Of a DNA stretch of 22,057 nucleotides, positions 7,054 to 14,127 are shown piece after piece. The notes below the pieces were generated by a model. That model saw only the letters and a program-made list of their open reading frames with translations. It was not told the origin of the DNA and made no database searches. The stretch is from an uncultured Clostridia bacterium. GTDB taxonomy: Bacteria > Bacillota > Clostridia > Christensenellales > Aristaeellaceae. A program made the translations under genes and the position numbers. Each line of letters begins with the position of its first letter. Within the stretch, counting starts at the first letter, position 1. The stretch is from assembly GCA_934631985.1 (NCBI GenBank), contig CAKTYE010000039.1, positions 1-22,057 of the forward strand, read 5' to 3'.

Positions 7054-7617
7054 ATGTACAAACACAAGGAAACGCGGGATGACAGCCGCTTCCGCCGCCC
7101 TGCGGCCCCTGCGCCGCAGCAAGCGTGGGAAGAGCCTGTCTATGACGCTCGTCCCATGGATGAGTCCGAGGACCCGTATCCCGAAATTCCTTATGAGGAG
7201 ATCCCGCAAGCGGAATATTACGATGAGGAAGAGCCTGTGCTGCCCCCAGAGATCATCGCCACCAACAGCACCATAAAGCTCACCTGCACGCTGGCCGCCT
7301 TTTGCAGCCTGCTGGCGCTGTTCTTCTTCTTTGCGGATAAGCGCAGCCGAGCCATCCGCTTGTGCGCCGTGCAATCGCTGAGCATTGCGCTGCTGCATGT
7401 GGCGGGGGGCGCGGTGCTGCTCCTGCTGGGCAACGTGGTGGGCGCGATCCCCTTTCTTGGCTTTCTAGTCACGCTGCTGTGCTGGCTGGTGTATATCGCG
7501 CTGGTGGTGGTTTGCGTGATCTTCCGCGTTCGGCTGATGAACGCCGCCTATCAGGGCGTAAAATTTGAAGTACCTGTCGTGGGTACATGGCTGGAGCGCC
7601 GCCTGGATCGGCGCTGA
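7054..7617 (+). CDS. DUF4870/Tic20-like membrane protein
   Basis: A 187-residue protein in two parts. Residues 1-70 are hydrophilic, rich in P, E, D and Y, and probably disordered in the cytoplasm. Residues about 72-175 hold three hydrophobic segments (LAAFCSLLALFFFFA; LLHVAGGAVLLLLG; a long one ending in VVVCVIF) and end with a conserved-looking stretch, EVPVVGTWLERRL. The pattern of RAIRLCAVQS before the second segment and an IPFLG between the later ones is that of DUF4870/COG3296 proteins, whose role is not known. The ATG is preceded by GAGGG at seven bases and lies 14 bases after the ligase stop, inside the operon. A part in envelope function is only suggested by the neighbours. Confidence 0.7.
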   Translation: MYKHKETRDDSRFRRPAAPAPQQAWEEPVYDARPMDESEDPYPEIPYEEIPQAEYYDEEEPVLPPEIIATNSTIKLTCTLAAFCSLLALFFFFADKRSRAIRLCAVQSLSIALLHVAGGAVLLLLGNVVGAIPFLGFLVTLLCWLVYIALVVVCVIFRVRLMNAAYQGVKFEVPVVGTWLERRLDRR

Positions 7618-7654
7618 ACCGTCGTGAATATTTCCCGGAAAGGAGCGGCAGGCA

Positions 7655-9523
7655 GTGCATTTGGATGAATTGACGGGTCCCGAGGATCTACAGGGACTGT
7701 CTCAGAAGGAGTTAACCGACCTGGCAGCGGAAATTCGCCGGGAGATCATTGACACGGTGGCCCATCGCGGCGGACATCTGGCCTCCAATCTGGGGGTGGT
7801 GGAGCTGACACTGGCGCTGCACCGCGTGTTTCACGTCCCCGAAGATCAGATCGTCTTTGACGTGGGACACCAAAGCTATGTGCATAAGCTGCTGACGGGG
7901 CGGTATCAGGTGTTCCACACCCTGCGCTCCTTCGGCGGCATTTCCGGCTTTCCCAAGCGTGGAGAAAGCCCCTGCGACGCCTTCGAGACGGGACACGCCT
8001 CTACAGCCATTTCAGCAGCGCTGGGCCTGGCCCGGGCGCGGGATTTTCAGGGCAGGCATAACCACGTCATCGCCCTGGTGGGAGACGGTGCGCTGACCGG
8101 CGGCATGTGCTATGAGGCGCTGAACGATGCGGGCAACAGCAAAACAAAGCTCATTATCATCCTGAACGATAATGAAATGTCCATCGCCCCCAACGTGGGC
8201 GCGCTGAGCCAGCACCTGACGAACCTGCGGGTCAGCAAGGGTTGGACAAGCACCAAGAAGGTGGTCGAAAAGGGGCTGGGAAGCATCCCCATCATCGGCA
8301 AGCCCCTGCGCCGCGCCGTGCTTTGGATGAAGAACGCAGTCAAGTCCATCTTTGTGGACGAGGGCTTTTTCGAGTCCCTGGGCTTTCACTATTTCGGCCC
8401 CATCAACGGTCACGACATTCCCGCGCTGGAGCATACGCTGGAGCGTGCCAAGGAATATGACGGCTCCGTGGTCATCCATGTGCTGACCCAGAAGGGCCAC
8501 GGCTATGAAAAGGCGGAGGAGCGCCCGGAAATTTTCCACGGCACACCGCCCTTCTATGTGGAAACGGGCGCGAAGCGCAAAAACGCTTCCCTGCCCTCCT
8601 TCGGCAAGGTGGCGGCACAGACGCTGGTAGAGATGGCGCGGAAGGACGAACGCATTGTGACGGTCACGGCGGCAATGCCCTCCGGCACGGGCCTGAGCCA
8701 CTTTCAGGGCGTTTTCCCCGATCGGATGATCGACGTGGGCATTGCCGAGGAGCATGCGGCGACCATGTGCGCAGGCATGGCGGCAGGGGGTATGCGGCCC
8801 TACTTCGCTGTGTACGCCTCCTTTTTCCAGCGCAGCTATGACCAGATGATCCACGATGTGTGCATGCAGAAGCTCCCCGTGTGCTTCCTGCTGGACCGTG
8901 CGGGATTGGTAGGCGAGGATGGTGCGACCCATCACGGGGTCTTCGACCTTGCGTCCATGCTGCCCATTCCCAACATGATGGTGCTTGCGCCGCGGGATCT
9001 GCAGGAGCTTCGCTGCATGGTGCGCTGGACAGCGAGCATGACCGGCCCCTGCGCCATTCGCTATGGCAAGCACAGCGTAGACATGAGCGCGACGTATCCC
9101 TGCAACAGCTTCACCCCCGGCAAATGGGAACTGATGGAGGACGGCGCAGACTGTGCGCTGCTGGCGGTCGGCTCCATGGTGGAAAGCGCGCTGGAAATGC
9201 GGGAGCTGCTGGCAAAGCATCACCTGACGGCGGCGGTGGTCAATTGCTCCACCGTGAAGCCCATGGACGAGGACATGCTGCGCCGCATGGCAGACCGTCC
9301 CCTGATAACGCTGGAGGAACATGCCTTGGCAGGGGGCTTCGGCGAAGCGGTATGCGCCTGGTGCGTCAGTGAGGAGCTTCCTCCCCCTGCGCTGAACCTG
9401 GGCGTACCCGATACCTTTGTGCAGCATGGGGATCGGGAGCAATTATTGAAGTATCTGGGCTTGCAGCCCAAACAAATGGCCCAGCGTGTGCGGGCCGTGC
9501 TGGAGGCAAGGCGAAATGGCTGA
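7655..9523 (+). CDS. dxs: 1-deoxy-D-xylulose-5-phosphate synthase
   Basis: Dxs condenses pyruvate with glyceraldehyde 3-phosphate using thiamine diphosphate, the first step of the MEP route to isoprenoids and hence to undecaprenyl phosphate. The 622-residue length is normal. The sequence shows GGHLASNLGVVELT, DVGHQSYVHKLLTGR, the thiamine-diphosphate motif GDGALTGG...EALNDAG...NDNEMSI (about residues 149-175), the glutamate-containing IAEEHAATMCAGMA of the pyrimidine-binding domain (about 365) and the C-terminal transketolase domain. The start is GTG 7655 with AGGAG nine bases upstream. It lies 37 bases after the DUF4870-like gene and overlaps tlyA by eight bases. The placement directly behind two dipeptide-branch ligases joins lipid-carrier supply to peptidoglycan precursor supply in one transcript. 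Confidence 0.97.
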   Translation: MHLDELTGPEDLQGLSQKELTDLAAEIRREIIDTVAHRGGHLASNLGVVELTLALHRVFHVPEDQIVFDVGHQSYVHKLLTGRYQVFHTLRSFGGISGFPKRGESPCDAFETGHASTAISAALGLARARDFQGRHNHVIALVGDGALTGGMCYEALNDAGNSKTKLIIILNDNEMSIAPNVGALSQHLTNLRVSKGWTSTKKVVEKGLGSIPIIGKPLRRAVLWMKNAVKSIFVDEGFFESLGFHYFGPINGHDIPALEHTLERAKEYDGSVVIHVLTQKGHGYEKAEERPEIFHGTPPFYVETGAKRKNASLPSFGKVAAQTLVEMARKDERIVTVTAAMPSGTGLSHFQGVFPDRMIDVGIAEEHAATMCAGMAAGGMRPYFAVYASFFQRSYDQMIHDVCMQKLPVCFLLDRAGLVGEDGATHHGVFDLASMLPIPNMMVLAPRDLQELRCMVRWTASMTGPCAIRYGKHSVDMSATYPCNSFTPGKWELMEDGADCALLAVGSMVESALEMRELLAKHHLTAAVVNCSTVKPMDEDMLRRMADRPLITLEEHALAGGFGEAVCAWCVSEELPPPALNLGVPDTFVQHGDREQLLKYLGLQPKQMAQRVRAVLEARRNG

Positions 9524-10337
9524 AAAAGAACGGGCTGACGTAGCGCTGGTGAAGCGCGGGCTGTGCGAGAGCCGTGAAAAGGCGCAGGCCAATATTATGG
9601 CGGGGCTGGTATACATCGGTCAGCGGAAAGTGCTGAAGGCCAGCGACCCGGTGAAGTCCGAGGATGAGCTGATCCTGCGCGGCAAGGCGAACCCCTTTGT
9701 AAGCCGCGGCGGTCTGAAGCTAGAAAAGGCCATCGCGGCCTTTGACGAAGATGTAACGGGCCGGGTTTGCATGGACATCGGCGCAGCGGCGGGCGGCTTT
9801 ACAGACGTGCTGCTGAAAAACGGCGCAGCCCATGTATACGCCATTGACGTAGGCTACGGACAGTTTGACTGGGGTCTGCGCAACGACCCGCGCGTGACGT
9901 TGATGGAGCGCACCAACGCCCGCAATCTCACCCCGGAGCAGGTGCCGCTGCACCCCACTATGACGGTGATGGATGTGTCCTTTATCTCCATCAAAAAGAT
10001 TCTGCCTGTCGCGGCGGAGATTATGGGAGAGGCCGGCTGCTTCTACACGCTGGTGAAGCCGCAGTTTGAGGCGGGCCGCGAACGCGTAGGCAAGAAGGGC
10101 GTTGTGCGCGACCCCAAGGTGCATGAGGATGTGCTGATGGACATTGTGAACTTCGCGCCTACCTTCGGCTGGCAGGTGACGCAGATGGACTACTCCCCCA
10201 TCACCGGGCCGGAGGGAAACATCGAGTTTCTGGCGCATATTGTCCCGCAGGCCAAGGCCACAGCCCAGGTCACGGCAGAGGATATAGCAGCGCTGGTGGC
10301 CCGGGCGCATGCAGGACTGAAGAAGCACGAAGCATAA
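9516..10337 (+). CDS. tlyA: TlyA family rRNA 2'-O-methyltransferase
   Basis: The 273-residue protein has an N-terminal S4 RNA-binding domain (about residues 1-60) and a Rossmann-fold FtsJ-type methyltransferase. The SAM site is DIGAAAGGFTDVLL (canonical form DVGASTGGFTD). Residues of the expected K-D-K-E catalytic set are visible: Lys in SRGGLKLEKA, Asp in MDVSFIS, Lys in LVKPQFE and Glu in GPEGNIEF. In mycobacteria TlyA methylates 16S C1409 and 23S C1920; shorter TlyA types methylate only the 23S site. I chose ATG 9516, with GGAGG eight to nine bases upstream inside dxs, rather than the GTG at 9486. Pairing with dxs is common in Firmicutes, usually with nadK, argR and recN next; here the operon instead ends at a double terminator. 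Confidence 0.93.
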   Translation: MAEKERADVALVKRGLCESREKAQANIMAGLVYIGQRKVLKASDPVKSEDELILRGKANPFVSRGGLKLEKAIAAFDEDVTGRVCMDIGAAAGGFTDVLLKNGAAHVYAIDVGYGQFDWGLRNDPRVTLMERTNARNLTPEQVPLHPTMTVMDVSFISIKKILPVAAEIMGEAGCFYTLVKPQFEAGRERVGKKGVVRDPKVHEDVLMDIVNFAPTFGWQVTQMDYSPITGPEGNIEFLAHIVPQAKATAQVTAEDIAALVARAHAGLKKHEA

Positions 10338-10340
10338 ATC

Positions 10341-10383
10341 AAAGGCTGTTCAGGTGGAGCGTCCGCTTGCCTGAGCAGCCTTT
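10341..10383. terminator. Long hairpin behind tlyA, possibly bidirectional
   Basis: AAAGGCTGTTCAGG (10341-10354) pairs with CCTGAGCAGCCTTT (10370-10383), 14 bp with one G-U, around a 15-base loop. The A and T ends of the stem provide a short U-run in both directions, and on the minus strand TTTGATTT follows, so it may also end the cupin gene's transcript. A perfect 14-bp palindrome (TGCTGTATACAGCA, 10383-10396) links it to the next hairpin. Confidence 0.7.
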
Positions 10384-10394
10384 GCTGTATACAG

Positions 10395-10442
10395 CAGCCG
10401 CCGGAGACTCCTATGAAATCTCCGGCGGCTGTTTGTTTTTTT
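10395..10442 (+). terminator. Strong terminator of the hydrolase-tlyA operon
   Basis: A perfect 13-bp stem (CAGCCGCCGGAGA at 10395-10407 with its complement at 10419-10431), 11-base loop, followed by TTTGTTTTTTTT. This is an ideal intrinsic terminator on the plus strand; its T-run overlaps the stop codon of the convergent cupin gene. Confidence 0.92.
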
Positions 10443-11199
10443 ACTTCGTTGCAGCTTCGTAGGCCGCATCGTCCACAGGCTCCTGCCACTCGGTGGAAAC
10501 ATTTTCCCCTGGAACAGACAACGCCAGGTGCGCAAACCAGCTATGCGGCGCAGCGCCGTGCCAGTGCTTCACCCCTGCCGGGATGTTCACCACATCGCCG
10601 GGGTTCAGCACCTGCGCGGGCTTGCCCCACTCCTGATAATAGCCGCGGCCCGCCACACAGATCAGCATCTGTCCGCCGCCCTTGGTGGCATGGTGAGTGT
10701 GCCAGTTGTTGCGGCAGCCCGGCTCAAAGGTCACATTGGAGACGGGCACTTGCTCCCCGGTCAGGGGCGCCAGATAGCTCTGACCAATAAAATACTGCTG
10801 ATACGCCACGTTCGGTTCGCCAACGGGGAACATCATTTCCTGGGCAAAGCGCTCCTTCTCGCTTTCCGCAGGGGCCGCATCATCCGCATAGACCTCCTTC
10901 GCCACGCGGAACGCCGCCCAGGCCTTGGGCCAGCCCGCATAAAAGGCGAGGTGCGTCAGCATTTCTGCCATTTCTTCCTTGGTGATGCCGTTGCGCTTGG
11001 CATTTTCCATATGGTGCTGAAAGGATGCATCCGTCAGGCCCATCGCCATCAGCGCGGTAACGGTCAGCATGGAGCGATCCCGCAGGGAGAGCTTGTCCTC
11101 CCGGCTCCATACTTCACCAAACAGCACATCATCATTCAGCTGGGCAAACTTCGGCGCAAATTCTCCCAGCGCCTGACGGCCCGCAGTCTGCTTTACCAT
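10441..11199 (-). CDS. Carboxymuconolactone decarboxylase-cupin fusion protein
   Basis: The 252-residue protein has two domains. Residues about 10-100 are a carboxymuconolactone-decarboxylase (AhpD-like) domain with the typical helix pair (RDRSMLTVTALMAMG, then HMENAKRNGITKEEMAEMLTHLAFYAGWPKA); the CxxC redox pair of AhpD is absent, so it is unlikely to be a peroxidase reductase. Residues about 140-240 are a cupin with the metal-binding sets NNWHTHHA and AGVKHWHGA, a GxGYYQ strand and PGDVVNIPAGVKH. Such two-domain proteins occur widely in gut Clostridia and Bacteroidales; their reaction is not established, though lactone or quinone detoxification is a usual guess. ATG 11199 has GGGAGG eight bases upstream. 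It is a single gene with its own promoter, convergent to tlyA. Confidence 0.9.
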   Translation of the reverse strand: MVKQTAGRQALGEFAPKFAQLNDDVLFGEVWSREDKLSLRDRSMLTVTALMAMGLTDASFQHHMENAKRNGITKEEMAEMLTHLAFYAGWPKAWAAFRVAKEVYADDAAPAESEKERFAQEMMFPVGEPNVAYQQYFIGQSYLAPLTGEQVPVSNVTFEPGCRNNWHTHHATKGGGQMLICVAGRGYYQEWGKPAQVLNPGDVVNIPAGVKHWHGAAPHSWFAHLALSVPGENVSTEWQEPVDDAAYEAATK

Positions 11200-11231
11200 A
11201 AAAAAACCTCCCTGCTTTTGTTGATACGCTC

Positions 11232-11261
11232 ATTGTAGCGCGGCAGGGAAGAAATGTCCAA
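11232..11261 (-). promoter_or_regulatory. Promoter of the CMD-cupin gene
   Basis: Minus strand: TTGGAC (11261-11256), 18-base spacer, TACAAT (11237-11232); reading TGGACA as -35 gives 17 bases. The leader to the ATG would be about 30 bases. No operator-like repeat is evident. Confidence 0.65.
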
Positions 11262-11281
11262 TGGGCTTTTTTTATGCAAAT

Positions 11282-11300
11282 CCATGCTTTCAAGGCATGG
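11282..11300 (-). terminator. Weak terminator hairpin after the DUF134-NifX gene
   Basis: CCATGC/GCATGG, 6 bp, loop of seven bases, 11 bases past the stop codon of the gene at 11311. On the minus strand it is followed only by ATTTGC, a poor U-run, so termination may be leaky into the cupin gene. Confidence 0.35.
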
Positions 11301-11310
11301 CACAGCACTG

Positions 11311-12081
11311 TTATGCGTCGTGGCAGCTGTGTTCGCCGCAGCCATGCGCCCCGCAGGTGTGGCCCGCCTCATGATGATCGCAGGTCGCACCGCGCTGCGC
11401 GTCCAGCTTGCCTGCCAGCAGTGCCAGCACTGCCGCATCCGCGCTGCCGCGTACGCCCGCATACAGGGTAATGCCGGCCTCCTGCAAGGCATTCTGCGCC
11501 CCTGGACCAATGCCGCCGCAGATGACTGCATTCGCCTGATTCTCCGTCAGAAAGCCTGCCAGCGCCCCGTGACCGCTGCCCTCCGTGGGAACGATGCGCG
11601 TCTCAATGATCTTGCTGCCCTCCACGTCGAAGAACTTGAACTGCTCCGTGTGACCAAAGTGTTGGAAAATTTCGCCTTTTTCATAGGTGACTGCAATACG
11701 CATGATGTTTGCCTTCCTTTCCGGCAAGTCGGAAGCGCAGCGGCAGCAGCGGTGCTTTTCGCAGCCGCCGCAGGGACAGGTCGGCTCCAGCCCGGGACAC
11801 AGACGATACACCCCGCCCGTGATGACCAGTGGACGGCGCTCCACAAGCATCCGCGCCACCTTTCGCCGTGCGGAGGCATAGATGCTCTGCACCGTGGTGC
11901 GGGCGGTGCCCATGCTCTGGGCGCATTCCGCCTGGGTAAAGCCCTCCAGATCCATCAGCCGCAGGGCCTCGTATTCATCCACGGTCAGCTGCACCTCCAC
12001 AGAGGAAGCGATGCTTTCCGGGAGAAAGTGAGTGCATTGCGGAAGCTGGCATACCTTTCGTGCCTGCGCTGGACGTGCCAT
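11311..12081 (-). CDS. DUF134 DNA-binding domain fused to NifX/NifB-type metal-cluster domain
   Basis: A 256-residue fusion. Residues about 1-100 are a DUF134 domain: MARPAQARKV start, then a sigma-4-like helix-turn-helix (LTVDEYEALRLMDLEGFTQAECAQSMGTARTTVQSIYASARRKVA). A cysteine-rich linker (about 105-122) follows, then a dinitrogenase iron-molybdenum-cofactor-type domain (MRIAVTYEKG, FGHTEQFKFFDVE, AVICGGIGPGAQNAL) and a His/Cys-rich tail of about 25 residues. No nif genes are nearby, so a role in nitrogen fixation is not implied; such domains also bind iron-sulfur or Mo/Cu clusters. The most likely role is a metal- or cluster-sensing regulator, possibly of itself, since a palindrome overlies its promoter. 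ATG 12081 has AGGAGG six bases upstream. An in-frame ATG at 11703 with AAGGAAGG eight bases before it could also yield the NifX part alone. Confidence 0.88.
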   Translation of the reverse strand: MARPAQARKVCQLPQCTHFLPESIASSVEVQLTVDEYEALRLMDLEGFTQAECAQSMGTARTTVQSIYASARRKVARMLVERRPLVITGGVYRLCPGLEPTCPCGGCEKHRCCRCASDLPERKANIMRIAVTYEKGEIFQHFGHTEQFKFFDVEGSKIIETRIVPTEGSGHGALAGFLTENQANAVICGGIGPGAQNALQEAGITLYAGVRGSADAAVLALLAGKLDAQRGATCDHHEAGHTCGAHGCGEHSCHDA

Positions 12082-12105
12082 AGCGTTCCTCCTTGTGCTG
12101 CTTTC

Positions 12106-12134
12106 AGTATAACACAATTCATGACATATGTCAA
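12106..12134 (-). promoter_or_regulatory. Strong promoter of the DUF134-NifX gene
   Basis: Minus strand: consensus TTGACA (12134-12129), 17-base spacer, TATACT (12111-12106). The start would be near 12100, giving a leader of about 20 bases. The -35 lies inside a 12-bp palindrome (12122-12133), so a repressor bound there would block RNA polymerase. Confidence 0.85.
12122..12133. promoter_or_regulatory. Palindromic operator candidate TGACATATGTCA
   Basis: A perfect 12-bp palindrome overlapping the -35 box of the DUF134-NifX promoter. Its position is that of a repressor site, and the helix-turn-helix part of the downstream protein is the obvious candidate binder. No second copy was noticed elsewhere in the window. 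Confidence 0.55.
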
Positions 12135-12236
12135 TAATTGTGATCCATTTACTGTGCCAAAGCAGGAAGTGTTTGGGTCTACTTTATTTTGCCACAGTTT
12201 TTCTGAAATGGCAAGGGGCACACACTGCCAAAAGGA

Positions 12237-12264
12237 AAGAAGCCGCGCAATTACACGGCTTCTT
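12237..12264 (-). terminator. Terminator of the ABC importer operon (minus strand)
   Basis: AAGAAGCCG (12237-12245) and CGGCTTCTT (12256-12264) form a 9-bp stem with a 10-base loop, starting five bases after the ATPase stop codon. On the minus strand it is followed by TCCTTTTGG, a modest U-run. The remaining gap up to 12134 shows only a 6-bp TTGCCA/TGGCAA repeat and no gene. Confidence 0.7.
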
Positions 12265-12268
12265 CGCT

Positions 12269-13063
12269 TTAGCCCAGCAGCATGCGGTCATTCACAATGC
12301 CCGAGCCGCTGGCCTTTTCAAACATCATCAGCAGATCCTCGACCTGCAGGTGCGACTTGGTTTCCCGGTCAATGTCCAGAATAATGCGTCCCTCGTGCAT
12401 CATGATGGTGCGGTTGCCATAGCGCAGCGCGTCCTTCATGTTGTGCGTGACCATCATGGCAGTCAGCTCCTGCTCGTCCACCAGCTTCTGGGTCAGATTC
12501 AGCACCTTCGAAGCCGTCTTGGGGTCCAGGGCCGCGGTATGCTCGTCCAGCAGCAGCAGCTTCGGGCGCTTCAGCGTCGCCATCAGCAACGTAACTGCCT
12601 GCCGCTGACCGCCGGAAAGCAGACCGACCTTGCTGTTCATGCGATCCTCCAGCCCCAGCTCAAGGGCCGCAAGAGCTTCGCGGAACATCAGCCGCTCCTC
12701 ACTGGAAACGCCCCACTTCAGGCTGCGGCGCTGTCCCCGGCGATGGGCCAGGGCCATGTTTTCCTCAATGCTCATGGTGGCGGCGGTGCCGGTCATGGGA
12801 TCCTGAAACACGCGGCCAAGGAACTTGGCGCGCTTGTATTCAGGCAGGTTCGTCACGTTTACACCGTCGATTTCAATGGTACCTGCATCCACGGGAAACA
12901 CGCCCGCCACCGCATTCAGCACGGTGGACTTGCCTGCGCCGTTGCCGCCAATGACCGTCACAAAGTCCCCGGCGTTCAGGTGCAGATCAACGTCGCGCAG
13001 GGCGACCTTTTCCGTGATGGTACCCGGATTAAAGGTTTTCGCAATGTGATGAATGTCAAGCAT
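12269..13063 (-). CDS. ABC importer ATP-binding protein (TrpXYZ-like family)
   Basis: A 264-residue cytoplasmic ATPase that drives the importer encoded with it. Seen in order: Walker A GGNGAGKST (about residues 38-46), Q-loop in GRVFQDPMTGT, signature LLSGGQRQAVTLLMA, Walker B LLLLDEHTAALD (Glu followed by His, as in COG1101 proteins) and the switch histidine in MMVTHNMKDAL. This family is annotated as an uncharacterised or tryptophan/tyrosine-type importer in Firmicutes. Its ATG lies inside the 3' end of the permease gene (8-base overlap), so the two are translationally coupled. It is the last gene of the operon and is followed at once by a terminator. Confidence 0.92.
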   Translation of the reverse strand: MLDIHHIAKTFNPGTITEKVALRDVDLHLNAGDFVTVIGGNGAGKSTVLNAVAGVFPVDAGTIEIDGVNVTNLPEYKRAKFLGRVFQDPMTGTAATMSIEENMALAHRRGQRRSLKWGVSSEERLMFREALAALELGLEDRMNSKVGLLSGGQRQAVTLLMATLKRPKLLLLDEHTAALDPKTASKVLNLTQKLVDEQELTAMMVTHNMKDALRYGNRTIMMHEGRIILDIDRETKSHLQVEDLLMMFEKASGSGIVNDRMLLG

Positions 13064-13970
13064 GAACCTTGCCCCCCTTGCTGAAGTAACGGCTCTTCCA
13101 ATAGGGAATGGCCAGGAACAGCGCCACCACGGCGGCGGTAAGCAGCTTCAGGTCGTTGGTGTTCAGGCCCAGCCACAGCACCACCTGAATGACCAGATAA
13201 TAAATCACTGCGCCGATGGAGACTGCCAGCAGCTTCAACGCAAAATTGTGGAAAATCTTTGAGAAGACCACCTCGCCGATGATGACCGCCGCCAGACCGA
13301 TGACGATCGCGCCGCGGCCCATATTCACGTCAGCAAAGCCCTGATACTGGGTCAACAGCGCACCGGCAAGGGAAACCAAACCGTTCGAGAGCATCAGCCC
13401 GACCACAATGCGGCTGCTGGTGTTGATGCCCTGCGCACGGGCCATGCGGGCGTTCGCGCCCGTGGCGCGCATGGACGCACCGTATTCCGTGCCAAAGAAC
13501 CAATACAGCAGTGCGATCAGCGCCACCGTAAAGATCAGCAGCAGCGCAATGGGATTTTGCAGCGAAACGTCTCGGGCGTTGCGCATGGAGATGACCAGCG
13601 GATACTTCGACACATTCAGCGCCACGTTGGCCTTGTTGCCCAGAATGCGCAGGTTGATGGAATACAGCGCCAATTGGGTCAGGATGCCTGCCAAAATAGC
13701 GGGAATGCCCATTTTCGTGTGCAGGATGCCCGTCACCAGTCCCGCTGCCATGCCCACAACAAAAGCGGCCAGCATCGCGGCCCATACGTTCCAGCCGTTC
13801 AAAACCAGCATGGTGACGACCGCGCCGCCCGTTGCGATGGAGCCATCCACCGTCAGGTCTGCCACGTCCAGAATTTTATAGGTGATGTAGACGCCGATCG
13901 CCATCAGGCCCCAGACCAGGCCCTGGGATACCGCGCCGGGCATGGCGTTGAGCAGTTTCATGATTTCCAC
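13056..13970 (-). CDS. ABC importer permease (TrpXYZ-like family)
   Basis: About 304 residues with eight or nine hydrophobic segments, of the branched-chain-amino-acid/ribose-type permease superfamily (COG4120). The N-terminus SQGLVWGLMAIGVYITYKILDVADLTVDGSIATGGAV is characteristic, and the central part contains GTEYGASMRATGANARMARAQGI, the coupling helix that meets the ATPase. I propose GTG 13970 as start because AGGAGG lies eight bases upstream; ATG 13961 is 17 bases away and ATG 14051 has no site. The gap of 157 bases from the binding-protein gene carries a long hairpin (14009-14049), while the ATPase gene overlaps its end. Substrate is not evident from this subunit. Confidence 0.9.
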   Translation of the reverse strand: MEIMKLLNAMPGAVSQGLVWGLMAIGVYITYKILDVADLTVDGSIATGGAVVTMLVLNGWNVWAAMLAAFVVGMAAGLVTGILHTKMGIPAILAGILTQLALYSINLRILGNKANVALNVSKYPLVISMRNARDVSLQNPIALLLIFTVALIALLYWFFGTEYGASMRATGANARMARAQGINTSSRIVVGLMLSNGLVSLAGALLTQYQGFADVNMGRGAIVIGLAAVIIGEVVFSKIFHNFALKLLAVSIGAVIYYLVIQVVLWLGLNTNDLKLLTAAVVALFLAIPYWKSRYFSKGGKVHA

Positions 13971-14008
13971 GTTGCTAGCCTCCTTGTATCGGTCCGCCAT
14001 GCACGAAA

Positions 14009-14049
14009 GCGACGCCATGAAAAGGGGGATGCCCTTCGCATGGCGTCGC
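14009..14049 (-). promoter_or_regulatory. Intercistronic hairpin between binding protein and permease genes
   Basis: Perfect 11-bp stem (GCGACGCCATG at 14009-14019 with its complement at 14039-14049), extended inside by AAGGG/CCCTT. On the minus strand only TTTCG follows, so it is a poor terminator. Such structures after binding-protein genes commonly protect the upstream mRNA or partly stop transcription, giving more binding protein than permease. Confidence 0.65.
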
Positions 14050-14127
14050 ACATTACCTGTGCCTTGTGGCAGAGCCTTTTACGCCCCCGCACACCTGCGC
14101 GGCAAGCGTTTTGCTGCGGTACCGGAA

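Noticed and set aside
8012..9442. 476-codon minus-strand open frame within dxs
   Set aside because: Antisense shadow of dxs; composition is His/Gln/Arg-rich with no recognisable domain or start site.
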